NCBI GenBank assembly: GCA_949130495.1
Contig: CASBWL010000040.1
Span: 2,780,674-2,844,673 of the forward strand
Direction: 5' to 3'
DNA from: Sambucus nigra
Taxonomy: Eukaryota; Streptophyta; Magnoliopsida; Dipsacales; Adoxaceae
DNA length: 64,000 nucleotides
Positions within the stretch are counted from its first letter, which is position 1, and every line of letters starts with the position of its first letter. The translations under genes were made by a program, and so were the position numbers. Shown piece by piece: positions 37,401 through 49,019 of the stretch. The notes under the pieces are model-generated. The model was not told the DNA's origin. It saw only the letters and a program-made list of their open reading frames with translations, and did not search any database.

Positions 37401-39094
37401 CTTTTTTTGTTGAAATGTAAATATATTAACACCAAAGGCAAGAAGCCAAAAGAAGATACAACAATACAGACCAGCAAACACAACCTATAAACAGCCCAGA
37501 CCAAGCTGGCACACAGGACAAACAACCCAAGGCATGCCGGCCTAAAAACTCTACTAAACCTAAATAAACAAGGCCAACCCAAAAACAAACCAATAACCCA
37601 CATCTGATACAACCCAACCCCACATCAATAAACCATCTCTACATGACCACAACATTACAAAACCATCAAAAGGAAACCATTGACAAACAAACCACACGTA
37701 AACAAACCAAACGTATCGAGTGCCAACTATCTTCCACCACCCCACTAACCAAAACACCTCTACAAAAGAAACACAACACTTCCAAACTCACCCAGACAAC
37801 CCCGTCAACAACCAAACCATCTTCAGACAAACCTCCATAGATACAAACACATAAATGACCATACACAATCCAACAAAACTTCTCCAAGCCGATACAATAT
37901 TAATAAGAAAATAAAATAAACCTCACCAAGAAGCAACCCAACCCCATCTTAAACATCACGCCACATAGACAGACATCAAAATAAGGAAAACCATCTCACC
38001 CCACACTAGTATGCAAATCAATGATCACAACTTCATGGATTAACTTAAAAAAATAGTGCATCACTAAAGAGAATCAACTCAGGCCACATGCATGCATCCC
38101 AAACTCAAGAATATAAAATGGCAGGACCATCAACAAATAGACACCAAAGAACAAGAATTCTACCACTGATAAGACCACCAACACAAATGATAGGTAATCC
38201 ATCCAACTTATGGCACAATATTTTCATACATACCCCAATTCTTGACAATTTCCCAATTTTCCATGCTTCTTTTTATGTTTATCCACTTGCAAGTAGCTTC
38301 CTGAACCATCCTCTCAATTTTCTGGAAAATAATTTTCTCCTCTTTAATACTATTATTAAAAATTCTATCATTTCTTTCCCTCCATAAAACATACAGAGTG
38401 ATTGATAAACACAATTTCTGCATAATATCCCAAAAATTTTTACTGTTGCTGCTACATAATTCCACTTCTTCTTCGAAGCTTCTAATATTCCTGTTACAAC
38501 CATTGAGCCTCAAAACTTTCCTCCAAATTTTTTTAGAAAAATCGCACTCAAAATATAATTGATCCCTATTCTCAATATCATTTCTACAAAGAGTACATAT
38601 ATCATCATTAATATATCCACAGTCTTTAAGTTTATCTCTGGTCCACATCTTATTAAGGCATGCAATCCACAGAAGAAATGAACATTTAGGGATTTTCTTA
38701 GAAAACCAAACTGCATTAAACCAACTCACGTTCAGCTTCCTTTCTCTAATCTCATTGTAAGTATCCTTGATATTAAAATTCCCATCTTTAGATATAAGCC
38801 AAGTAGTTTTGTCATGACAATAACTATTAGGTATAATAGCAGTTTTAGCCGTATCAATCAAGTCAACAGATATAGGTCTCGGAAATCTCGACCTACCCTC
38901 ACTAATAAAATCAGAAGCTTTAGCCATAACATGAGTAACTGCATCATACACAATCCTACTCCTATAGTGATCAATTATAGGATCATTCTCATGCCAGTTA
39001 TCAATCCAAAATAAAGTCTCCTCTCCATTACCAATATGATTATGGCTAAAATTGTTTACTCTAACATAAAGTCTCCCATAAGGATCAAAGTGGT
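37401..39094 (-). mobile_element. 5'-truncated L1 LINE
   Basis: On the minus strand the unit ends in CAACAAAAAAAG, the poly-A end of a LINE at 37401-37415. Upstream lie an untranslated region of about 800 bp and the C-terminal half of ORF2. TTACTCTAACAT flanks it at 37389-37400 and 39095-39106, a plausible 12-bp target duplication. Endonuclease and reverse transcriptase are absent, so it was truncated on insertion. The right boundary has an alternative interpretation (see the element at 39083). Confidence 0.75.
38208..39075 (-). pseudogene. L1 ORF2 C-terminal fragment (zf-RVT)
   Basis: The minus-strand frame covers 38951-38208. Its upstream part, to about 39075, reads GRLYVRVNNF and ETLFWIDNWHENDP before a stop. 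The zf-RVT zinc-binding segment is CTLCRNDIENRDQLYFEC, preceded by FLLWIACLNKMWTRDKL. It is followed by a conserved YVLWRERNDRIF segment. There is no RNase H domain. The fragment cannot be functional alone. Confidence 0.85.
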
Positions 39095-39581
39095 TTACTC
39101 TAACATGTTGGACCTATTTATAACCCACATATGTTTTTAACTAAAATGAAAGCAACCCCAATCATACAGGTCCATAGAATATCGCACTTGGTCCTATAAA
39201 AAATCGAGCTTAGCCATCTAATAGCATGGCCCGCCAAGGTAAAAGGCAAAACAACCCAGTAAGGTCCAACCTGCACACACTGTTTATTAAGAAAGCTTTG
39301 AAATATGGCCTCAATTCTTGGGCTACTAAATTCGATCATCCGAGTCATTTATGTGAAGAATCCAATATCACCCAATGGTGTTTTATTATTTACAGGAAAA
39401 CATCTCCAGTACATTCTCATACTTTAATTCAAAGTCTCTAACTTTTATATTTTACATTTTATTGATTATTAAAAAATATACCTTAAAATATATACAACCC
39501 GCTTTTTTCAAACATTACATAATGAGATGTGTTCTAGGCACAATTGCAATGGGCTAAGACTATTAATAAACCACTTTGATC
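39083..39581. mobile_element. Candidate small element with 15-bp terminal inverted repeats
   Basis: GATCAAAGTGGTTTA at 39083-39097 has a perfect inverted copy at 39567-39581. The interior is non-repetitive. A minus-strand frame at 39348-39118 (76 residues, hydrophobic PYWVVLPFTLAG segment) has no family I recognise. The left repeat overlaps the end of the LINE fragment, so the unit may instead be a rearrangement joined to the LINE. No target duplication was found. Confidence 0.35.
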
Positions 39582-39830
39582 TGCACTAAATAAATATCCT
39601 AAATTTTTTGGAAAACTAACTTTCATTATGCTTTATGAATTATGAAATGAGTAAAGATTTTGTAGTAGTCTATTAAGACCTTTATTTATTTAAAAAAAAT
39701 ACTTTTTAGCCCGTAATTTTTTTAAAGAACAAATGGCTAATAACTTCAAAGTCATAACACGTGAATACGCTCAAAGCACGGAAGAGTAAAATTATATTCA
39801 TGCATGGTAATTCACTAGTTATTTATAGGG

Positions 39831-40048
39831 ATTTTTTGACTTAACCCCTTGAGGTAATGTCACAATTTGATTTAAAATCTTCAAAGTTTAAAAATTAGAC
39901 ATAACTCTCTAAAACGACAACATCAATTCTCGTTAAAAATCCATATAAACTTAAGTTTGAATTGATATATTTTGGATCAAAATATCATCCTTCTTTTTTA
40001 GGATTTATATTAAAACAAGACATTATTATAGGGGTTAAGTCAAAAAAT
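39831..40048. mobile_element. MITE-like element with 18-bp terminal inverted repeats
   Basis: ATTTTTTGACTTAACCCC at 39831-39848 is matched exactly in inverse orientation at 40031-40048. The 218-bp unit is AT-rich and non-coding. The CTTAACCCCTTGAGG wording at its left end is common in plant non-autonomous DNA transposons. A target duplication is not clear in the AT-rich flanks. Confidence 0.6.
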
Positions 40049-40591
40049 TAATTTTTTAAAAGAAAATCTTTTTTTTTAAAACTCCACATTAATTGAAACC
40101 ACTTCCAACTTTAATAACAAAAAAATGGTAGATGTTTATTAAAAGATCTACCACCCCGGCGTTAGTCACACAGTTTGGCCAAGCCACCACCCCTCCCCTA
40201 AAGCCTCTCTTTGATGCTTCACCGTCGGAATCATACCAAAATCACATTTTGGTGAAATCCAAATCACGATCAGTTGAAAAAATATTTGGGAATTTGTAAA
40301 TCTGAGGCATCGATTTTGACCAATTCAAAATCGTGTTTCTTTGTTACCGGATACCCGATGTGGGTTCTCAGACGATTTGCAATCCATGAAATTCTTGCTT
40401 TGTGAAATTCCTGTATAAAGAAGGCTTCTCACTAAGATGGGGCGAGGGTGAACCTCAGACGATTGCCCCATAAAATGTAAAAACACCCATTTAACCCTTT
40501 TGAGATGAATTTTTAACCATACATTTTTCTACACCTTTTCTCAAAATCAAAACCATATATTTCCCCAAAATCAAAATCAAAACCCATTTAC
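40049..40591. other. Unassigned DNA left of the LTR element
   Basis: I see no gene or repeat family. 40150-40450 is more GC-balanced than its surroundings. TTTAC at 40587-40591 is the left target duplication of the next element. Confidence 0.5.
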
Positions 40592-40807
40592 TGTAACAAC
40601 CCGCGTAATTTTTAAGGTATTTTCAAAATAAAGAGGAAACATAAATTTTGAGATAAAATTATTTTTATTGCTCAAACTTGTTGGTTATTATTTTTAATGG
40701 CGAGAATTTCAAACGGTTTTGAAAACGGAGTTAAAACGGATTTTATATTGAGTTTATAATATTTTGCCTTATAGGCATTTTTTTAGACGAACTGCCAGTT
40801 TTCCTGG

Positions 40808-40850
40808 GCGATTGATCGATCGACACCTGGGGGTCGATCGATCGACCCAG
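40808..40850. promoter_or_regulatory. Paired GATCGATCGA palindromes in the first LTR
   Basis: TGATCGATCGAC and TCGATCGATCGAC are separated by ACCTGGGGG. The second LTR has the same pair at 42361-42403. The position is 16-19% into the LTR. Confidence 0.8.
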
Positions 40851-41921
40851 CAGAAAACGTGCGCAGCAAGCAGTTTTTAGAGTTTGTTTTGTTTACAACT
40901 CTTTTGGTTTTGCCTTATAAAATAAGGTCGCGGGTGACCCTTTTTGGTACAACTTTTTGGTAGCAAACATATTTTTAATTCCTCTCTTTTGTACACAAAC
41001 AAGCCCTTTGATTTATGCATTCAACCATAGGTTTTTGGAGGTGTTCTTGGGGCTGTTTTGAGGTTGTTCTTGGAGGAACTTTTTGGTGATCTCTAGAGCA
41101 GATTTTGGGTGGTTTTTCTGCGTTTCTGGGCAGAATTATTGATGGTATCTTTTGGTGGTTTGAGATATGGGATTTTACACAATATGCTCCTAAATATCGC
41201 GAGTGTTTATTCCGTTGAATTCTTTTTAATTAAACTCATATTTTGAATTGTTAAATTCATTAAAATCTGGAAAAATAATTGTTGGATTTATTTGGATTCA
41301 TGTGGAAGTATTCATGTTGCCGTTGAGCACATTGTCATGAGATTTTAATATGGCACGGACGTTAGGCACCCGCCAAAATTCCTGCTTCCAAGGGCTGTGA
41401 CTTGATAAAGCATATGCGGATGGGTTGAGGCGTGGTGACCCGGTTAATATGTTGTTGAGAAATTTATTGATAAAATTGCTATTGAGATTTGCATTTAATT
41501 TGAATATTCGTAATCGTATTGTTACGTTTTATCTATCGCTAACATTATTGTTGAGCATCTTTCCTGTCGTATTGTGTACTTCCCCATATTTTCTTTTAGT
41601 GTCAGGTTAGCGCGGATTTTGGGCACTTTGGATTTGATTGGAGATTGATTTTAGCGAGGATTATTTTGAGAAGATTTTAATACAAGAGAGAAGACTTGTA
41701 TTTATTTATTTTGATGTATAGAGCATTGGAGATTTATTTTAGTTGCTGTATTTATTGGAGAGACTTGGTTGTATTTATATTTGAAGAGATTTGAGATTAG
41801 TGGTTTCTCTTTTGTTGTCTGGGATTTAGGTTCTCTATACCTTGTTATATTGTGGATTTCGTTAGTTTTATCGATAGTAGCGCGTCGTTCACTCTTCTCG
41901 GGCGGGCGGGGTGTTACAGAA

Positions 41922-41933
41922 TGGTATCAGAGC
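41922..41933 (+). other. Primer-binding site of the short-interior element
   Basis: TGGTATCAGAGC starts three bases after the end of the first LTR. It matches initiator-methionine tRNA. Confidence 0.9.
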
Positions 41934-43809
41934 TTAGGTATATGACCACCCTCGGATCTTGGGTTTTGGGTCTGTTGAGTTTTTATGGCGCGTATTTTTG
42001 GAGATAGAAATTTTTAGAAAATCATTTCGCGTTAGGCATCTAGATTATATGTGAAGAAATTATTTTTGGAGATTGTTGGCCTAATTTTTTAGAGTTAGGT
42101 ATTCGGCGAATTTTGAGGGCGAAATTCCATTGTTAGTGGGGAAGTGTAACAACCCGCGTAATTTTTGGGGTATTTTCAAAATAAAGAGGAAAAATAAATT
42201 TTGAGATAAAATTATTTTTATTGCTCAAACTTGTTGGTTTTTATTTTTAATGGCGAGAATTTCAAACGGTTTCGAAAACTCAGTTAAAACAGATTTTATA
42301 TTGATTTTATAATATTTTGCCTTATAGGATTTTTTTAGGCGAACTGTCAGTTTTCCTGGGCGATCGATCGATCGACACCTGGGGGTCGATCGATCGACCT
42401 CAGCAGAAAACGTGCGTAGCAAGCAGTTTTTAGAGTTTGTTTTGTTTACAACTCTTTTGGTTTTGCCTTATAAAATAAGGTCGTGGGTGACCGTTTTTGG
42501 TATAACTTTTTGGCAGCAAACATATTTTTAATTCCTCTCTTTTATACACAAACGAGCCCTTTGATTTATGCATTCAACCTTAGGTTTTTGGAGGTGTTCT
42601 TGGGGTTGTTTTGAGGTTGTTCTTGGAGGAGCTTTTTGGTGATCTTTGGAGCATATTTTTGGTGTTTTTTCTGCGTTTCTGGACAGAATTATTAATGGTA
42701 TCTTTTGGTTGTTTGAGGTATGGGGTTTTACAGTATATGCTCTTAAATATCGTGAGTGTTTATTCCATTGAATTCTTTTTAATTGAACTCATATTTTGAA
42801 CTGTTAAATTCATTGAAATCTGGAAAAATAATTGTTGGAATTATTTTGATTCATGTGGTATTATTCATGTTGTCGTTGAGGACGTTGTCATGAGATTTTA
42901 ATATGGCACGGACGTTAGGCATCCGCCAAAATTCCTGCTTCCAAGGGTTGTGACTTGATAAAGCATATGCGGATGGGGTGAGGCGTGGTGACTTGGTTAA
43001 TGTGTTGTTGAGAAATTTATTGATAAAATTGCTATTGAGATTTGCATTTGATTTGAATATTCGTATTCGTATTGTTATGTTTTATTCATCGCTAACATTA
43101 TTGTTGAGCATCTTTCCTTTCGTATTGTGTACTTCCCCATATTTTCTTTTAGTGGTAGGTTAGCGTGGATTTTGGGCGCTTTGGATTTGATTGGAGATTG
43201 ATTTTAGCGAGGATTATTTTGAGAAAATTTTAATACAAGAGAGAAGACTTGTATTTATTTATTTTGATGTATAGAGCATTGGAGATTTATTTTAGTTGCT
43301 GTATTTATTAGAGAGACTTGGTTGTATTTATATTTGAAGAGATTTGAGATTAGTGGTTTCCCTTTTGTTGTTTGGGATTTAGATGCTCTATACCTTGTTA
43401 TATTGTGGATTTAGTTAGTTTTATCGACAGTAGCACGTCGTTCGCTCTCCCCGGGCGGGCGAGGTGTTACATTTACTCTTACCATTTTCACTTTCATTTT
43501 TTGTAGAGATTTTACCCACTCTTAGTATCTACTTTACATTTTCTCTACATATTTCATTTGCTACATTTTTTTGTTATTTTACTTGCTAAGTTGTTCATAG
43601 TTGGTCCCTGTTTTGTTTAGTCCTTATTTTTGTTTTGTCCTTATTAATAGTTACTATGTTCTTAATAGTTTTTAATAGTTCGCGCCTGTTTTGTCCCTGT
43701 TACTTGCTAAGTTGTTAAGTTGTTAATAATTTAGTCCCTTTTTTGTATCATTTCTCTAGATGATGGTGATTTAATTTGTTACTGAATTTTTGAACTTACT
43801 TATTATTAT

Positions 43810-44970
43810 GTTAGGTTAAATAGAAGATGTCCATCAAAACTTTCCAACCATTGATTTGGATGCTGAAGAACAGAATGGCGAAGGTCTTACATCCACTTTA
43901 TTACGAAAATATATGACTGCAACTGGAGAGAAGAAAGAGTCTAAATGGATTTGCAACTTTGATTGTAAAGTTGAACCATAGGCATGGAGTTATTCATAAA
44001 TTCGAGCGCATTTGATTGGTTTATTTCCTAGGAAAAACTCTCAAAGAATGATTTTATGTTCTAAAGTAAGTAAGGAATTTAAAGAAGAAGAAGAAGAAGA
44101 AGCAAAAGCTATCTACGGGCACAAACAACCAGGTAGTTGTCAACCTATAATTCCTCCCATTCAGAATGAAAGTAAACTTTCAAACAACAAAAATCCCATA
44201 ATCGATCAGTATAATGTATTTGGAAGGACGGATTTGGATAGTCTATTTGCTAGGTTTTTTTATGGGTGTGGAGTACCTTTTATTGTGGCAAGGAATCCAT
44301 TTTTTGTGAACATGATAAAAGGAATTAATTAAGAAACTATATGATATAAAGCACCAAGTTCTGAAAAAAATAAGAACTAGAATACGTGATAAACAAAGGC
44401 GCCAAAGTTGATTATTCACTAACGCCTTTAAAGGATTAATGGACATTATTCAGTCCATGTATTATTTTGGATGGTTGGAGTAATATAAAAAATAAGCCTT
44501 TGAAAAATGTTTTGGCAGTTTTGGGAGGGAGGGATATGTTTCTTAATGGCATTGATTGCTAAGGGCATGAAAAAAATAGGTTTTTTTTCTTCTTGAACTT
44601 CTTCCTAAAGCTATTGAAAATGTTGGAGTATACAATGTCAAACAAGTTTTAACAATAATGCATCATCTTGTAAAAGGGTCGGGGATATTATAATGGATAA
44701 ATACCCTCACATATTTTGGTCAGGTTGTATGGCTCACACATTGAGTTTATTTAAGAAAGATATTGCAAATTCTAACGAGCCATGTATGTTATTTATTGAA
44801 GATATCTACCAAAGGGGGAAGGGATTTGTTAAATATATAAAAACACATAGTATGGTTTCTTTTATATTTGAAAAGTTTTCTTCACTGGAAGTGATTCAAG
44901 TAAAGAAAACAAGATTTGGTCATCATTATGTGGTTTTGGAACGTCTCTTTAGGGTGAAAAATCTTTGATT
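43810..44970 (+). pseudogene. hAT-type transposase fragment (BED-like and DUF659), decayed
   Basis: The translation shows a decayed BED-like zinc finger (KWICNFDCKVE, about 43947-43979) and an acidic linker. Then comes a DUF659-like segment, DLDSLFARFFYGCGVPFIVA, near 44233-44292. A later frame at 44693-44968 encodes MDKYPHIFWSGCMAHTLSL, matching the segment before the catalytic region of plant hAT-like proteins. Several stops and shifts separate the parts. The C-terminal dimerisation region is absent. I did not find the element's terminal repeats. Confidence 0.75.
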
Positions 44971-44984
44971 TCCATGGTTTTGAA

Positions 44985-47226
44985 TAAAGATTGGGAGAAA
45001 ATCGAGAGCGAAACATCAACTCATCTTAACAAAGACCTTTTCCAATTATTTGGGGTAGGCTACATGAATCATATTTTTCCATTCCATTCTGCACAGCACA
45101 ATATTTTCCATTGAACAACATGACATCATGTCCTTTTTTATAATATCCTACCAAGTCAATTTAGACCTACCTCTACCCCTTGTGTTACCATAAAAACTAA
45201 CTAAATCACTCTTCCTTACAGGAGCATCCATTGGTCTACACTTGACTTGTCCGAACCATCCAAGTTGATTTTATCTCAGTTTATCTTCTATAGGAGCTAC
45301 TTTTATCATTTCAAAAATTTGTCATTTTTAATTTTATACTTTCGAGTTTTACCACAAATCCATCTTAGTATTCACATCTTTGCTACACTTATTTTCTGCA
45401 CATATGGTTTTTTGTTTGCCCAACACTCTGTTCCATATAACATGGCGGATCTAATGGTTGTCCTATAAAATTTTTCTTTTAACTTTAAAGGTATACGCCT
45501 ATTCACATAAAATGTCGGTAGCACTTCTCCACTTAACTCAGCCTGCTCTAATCCGATGAGTAGCATCATCACCAATATCTCCATGTTTTTGGATAATTGA
45601 GCCTAGATAACGAAAATGATCATTTCTAGGTATATCTCGACCCTTAAATTTTACCCCATCTCTATTTGTCCTCCTATTACTATTAAAATTACACTCCACT
45701 TATTATGTTTTAGTTCTGCTTATTTTAAATACTCTTATTTCTAGAGTTTCTCTCCATAATTCCAACCTAGCATCAATCCCCATTTTAGTCTCATCCACTA
45801 AAACTATATCATCTACAAATAGCATACATAATGGCATATCATGTTGTATTTGTCCAGTCAACTCATCCATAATAAGAGCAAAAAGATAAGGACTTAATGA
45901 TGAAGTAATAGAATTTCACTACTTTCTCCGGTTGATGTTCTTACTGTAGACGTAGAACCATCATACGTATACTTGATCACATCAATATATCTGTGAGTCA
46001 TTTTTTTTTATGTAAAACCCATAATATTATATCTTTGGGTATCCTATCATATGCCTTATCCAAATCTATAAAAATCATATGAAGATCCTTCTTTTTCTCC
46101 CTATACCACTCCATTAATCTCCTCAATAAATTGATTTCTTCCATTGTTGACCTCCCATGCATAAACCCATATTGATTCTTAGATACTATTGTCTTCAATC
46201 TCAGTCTATATTCAATCTCTCTCTCCCAAAGTTTCATTGTATAACTCATTATCTTAATACCACGACAATTTTAACAACTTTGTATGTCCCCTTTATTTTT
46301 ATAGATATGTACTAAAATACTTTTTATCCATTCATCAGGCATCCTGTTAGTCATTAAAATTATATTAAATAATTTTTAAGCCATGATACTCCATCCTCCC
46401 CTAAACATTTCCAAACATCAATAGGGATACCATCTGGTCCTAAAGCCTTCCATGTTTTCATCTTTGTTAGAGCAATCATAACCTCTGTTGTCCTAATTCT
46501 GAGGAAAAATATATTTTCTCGAGTCTCTCTAAGTTTCTCTATATCCAATCTAATCCCATTATCTCCATTTAATAACCTCTCAAAGTAGTTTTTTCATCTT
46601 TCTATAATTTCATCATCTTTGACTAAGACTCACGAATCTTCACTTTGAATACACTTAAAGTTATTAAAATAATTTGTTTTCCTGTCCCTAAGTTTAGCAA
46701 GCTTATAAATATTTTTTCCCTTCTTGTGTTTCTAATTTTTTATAATGATCATCATATGCTTTTAACTTAGAATATCTTACGACTTTCTTAACTTCCCTTT
46801 TAGACGATTTATATTTCTCAAAATTTTCTTTATTTCTATTTGTTTGCCATGTTTTAAAGCACCCCCTTTTGATTTTTACTATACTTTGTATTTCTTCATT
46901 CCACCATCAATTTTCTTCAAATTTTGTCCCCTTGCCTTTTGATTCCACATTATGTTACTCTCTTATTCAATATTATATGTTGCTTCATTTAGTACTTTAT
47001 CTTGAAATAGTTTTAATTTCCCTCCTTTTAAGTTCCACCACCTAATTCATGGGTTAATCTTCACTTTTGGCACTCGTGATTGATTTTTAATATTTATATC
47101 CAACACCATTATCTTATGTTGTGAGGTGAAGCTCTCTCCCAGGATAACCTTATAATTTTTACACGTTAGTCGGTCTCCTTTCCTAGTAATGAAAAAAACT
47201 ATTTGGATCTTATGTGTTCCACTATT
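44985..47226 (-). mobile_element. RTE-clade LINE remnant
   Basis: On the minus strand, from right to left, fragments of one RTE polyprotein appear in order. They are an endonuclease tail with CKNYKVILGESFTSQHKI (about 47170-47100), LGPDGIPIDVWKCLGEDG (46450-46390) and KNQYGFMHGRSTMEEINLL (46180-46120). FIDLDKAYDRIPKD (46080-46040), FVDDIVLVDET in the catalytic position (45817-45785) and LKEKFYRTTIRSAMLYGTEC (45495-45430) follow. The end near 45030 resembles the GCCxACCCCAAATAATTGG tail of plant RTEs. Many stops and frameshifts are present. The right side is cut by, or abuts, a CACTA terminus at 47227. Confidence 0.85.
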
Positions 47227-47515
47227 CACTACACCAAAACAGTCAATTAGTAACACTACTGTAGTGTTACTAAAATAATTACTAACACTAAAAAAGTATT
47301 AGAAAGAAGGCATGGGGAAGTAAATAACTAACATTTTTTTACCGTTACTAAATTCTGTATTACTAACACTATTTTACTGTTACTAAAGCGTTATTAAATT
47401 TTTTGTTACTAACACTTTTTTATCGTTACCAACATTTCGTAACACACTTCTAACACAATTTTTGTAACACATTTAGTAACGGTATAAGTCTGTTACTAAT
47501 ATTAAAAAAGTAAAA

Positions 47516-47520
<5 letters not shown>
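47227..47520 (+). mobile_element. End of a second CACTA family
   Basis: CACTACACCAAAACAGTC starts at 47227 inside RTE sequence. It is followed by many copies of TAGTAACACT or its complement AGTGTTACTA and diverged versions through about 47500. This is the terminal and subterminal organisation of CACTA elements, but the repeat unit differs from the GTCACGGTC family. I could not find the opposite end, so the element's extent and its 3-bp duplication (expected ATT) are unknown. Confidence 0.7.

Positions 47521-47573
<53 letters not shown>
47521..47573. repeat. (TA)n microsatellite
   Basis: About 26 TA units directly follow the CACTA subterminal repeats. Confidence 0.95.
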
Positions 47574-47579
<6 letters not shown>

Positions 47580-48211
47580 TACAATATTCAAAAATGCTAA
47601 CATAATGACAACAAAATAACTGTCGATCCGTACAAATAAGTTAAATTTAAAAAATAAATTTGGACAAAATCTCATTTATTTATAATACTATTCACCTATT
47701 TAAGGTATAAAAAATAGTACAACAATACAAATAGTCCGCAAATACAATACTAATACACATCCAGAATATAACCTCAAAAAATATTAATAGCGCAAATTCG
47801 ATTAATATAACATTCATCTCAATACATATGAAAATTTTCAAACTCTTGGTAGATAGATCGCTGATGTATGCCCATGTCCTTAAAGTTGATGAGCGCAAGG
47901 GGAAAAAGGTCCACAATATATTTCAAACTCTTGGTATATTATTGAGTAATATCTGGTGGCATAGTGTATTAGGAAAACACTGGCATTTTTATCTATTTTT
48001 CCTCTTGCTTTGGTGGATTCAAGTTTCCCATTCCTACACTTGATGTATTTGTCTTGGCTGAACTCTCACTCTTTAGAGATGATTTATTATGGAGAACACG
48101 GAGGGTCGCGAGGTTTCATGCGAATTTTCGCAGGACACTCATCCCGTGGACAGAAATTTGGAATTCACTAAACTTTAACCATGATATTACATCTCAACTT
48201 TGAAAGATTAT
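47574..48211. other. Unassigned DNA, possibly internal to the second CACTA
   Basis: No gene is recognised. The frames at 47692-47916 (minus) and 47828-48043 (plus) have no family resemblance that I can name. TTTCAAACTCTTGGTA occurs twice (about 47836 and 47922). ATTAT at 48207-48211 is the left target duplication of the following Copia element, so this DNA was originally contiguous with 57977 onward. Confidence 0.4.
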
Positions 48212-48734
48212 TGTAAGGACACAAATTTTTAATTGAGTCTTTTGAAATTTTGGCTCAATTCCGGACAAAAACATTTGAGTCATAGGATAGAGTTCAAGTT
48301 TATCCATTCAGGCATATGACGCGTTTGTTGAAGATGTAACGGCTAAGATATTAAAGCTTCATCAAATGCCGAGTTTAATGTGCCTCGTTTCTACGTCAAC
48401 AACATTGGTTCCATTGCTCCTAAGGTATGAATGCAGTTTGAATATATATATAGGAGCTTGGAACAATTGTTATATGGGTGTAATTTGTTTTAAACTATTG
48501 TTTGGTTTCAGAAAGTTTCTTTAAAAAACTTTAAAATAAAGTTTCTGGGCTAGAAATAAAATTTTCAGATTTCTAGTTTTTCGCTTGATATTGTCGTTCG
48601 AACGAGTTTGTTGTTCGAACGAGAATGTCGTTCGAACGAGGTTTTCTAATGACCTGCCACTGGAACTTCATTAGAAGTATCGTTCGAACGAGATTTGGCG
48701 CACTACACCAAAATGGCCAAAATGTCACTTTTCA

Positions 48735-48890
48735 GCTGGTCACGCTTGTCACGGTCAAGAATCTCGTGTTTTGTGTCACGGTCAGTGACCGTGACAAGAC
48801 CGTGACAAAGTGTTGTTACGATCATTAACCGTGACAATTATTAAAATAATTGTCACGATCAAGGACCTTGACACGACCGTGACAATATCT
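48735..48890. repeat. Left subterminal palindromic repeats of the CACTA
   Basis: Repeated GTCACGGTC and GACCGTGAC half sites occur singly and as near-perfect palindromes around TCAGTGA or similar centres. Confidence 0.85.
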
Positions 48891-49019
48891 TCAGTAAAAA
48901 AGCCCTAGACTCTTTTTTTCCCACCGTTTTGGTTTTCCTCTTTCTCTCTCTCTACAAACGATTTCAGCGCTCTCTCTTTCTCTCTCGAAGGTAAATTTTT
49001 TGCCTCTCTTTCTCTTTCA

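Larger units (their letters stand above)
40592..43471 (+). mobile_element. LTR retrotransposon with a 226-bp internal region
   Basis: Two 1,327-bp LTRs (40592-41918 and 42145-43471) start TGTAACAACCCGCG and end GGTGTTACA. TTTAC flanks the element on both sides (40587-40591 and 43472-43476). The interior, 41919-42144, contains only a PBS (TGGTATCAGAGC, 41922-41933), non-coding sequence and a G-rich tract before the second LTR. No gag or pol is present. LTR ends and PBS match plant Gypsy elements. The LTRs are much longer than in TRIMs and the interior much shorter than in LARDs. Confidence 0.92.

Noticed and set aside
37394..37887. Cys- and Trp-rich frames of 65-73 residues on the minus strand
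   Set aside because: They fall in the 3' untranslated region of the truncated L1 and match no family.
47828..48043. 71-residue frame
   Set aside because: No domain or homologue recognised. It contains a sequence repeated nearby and is AT-rich.
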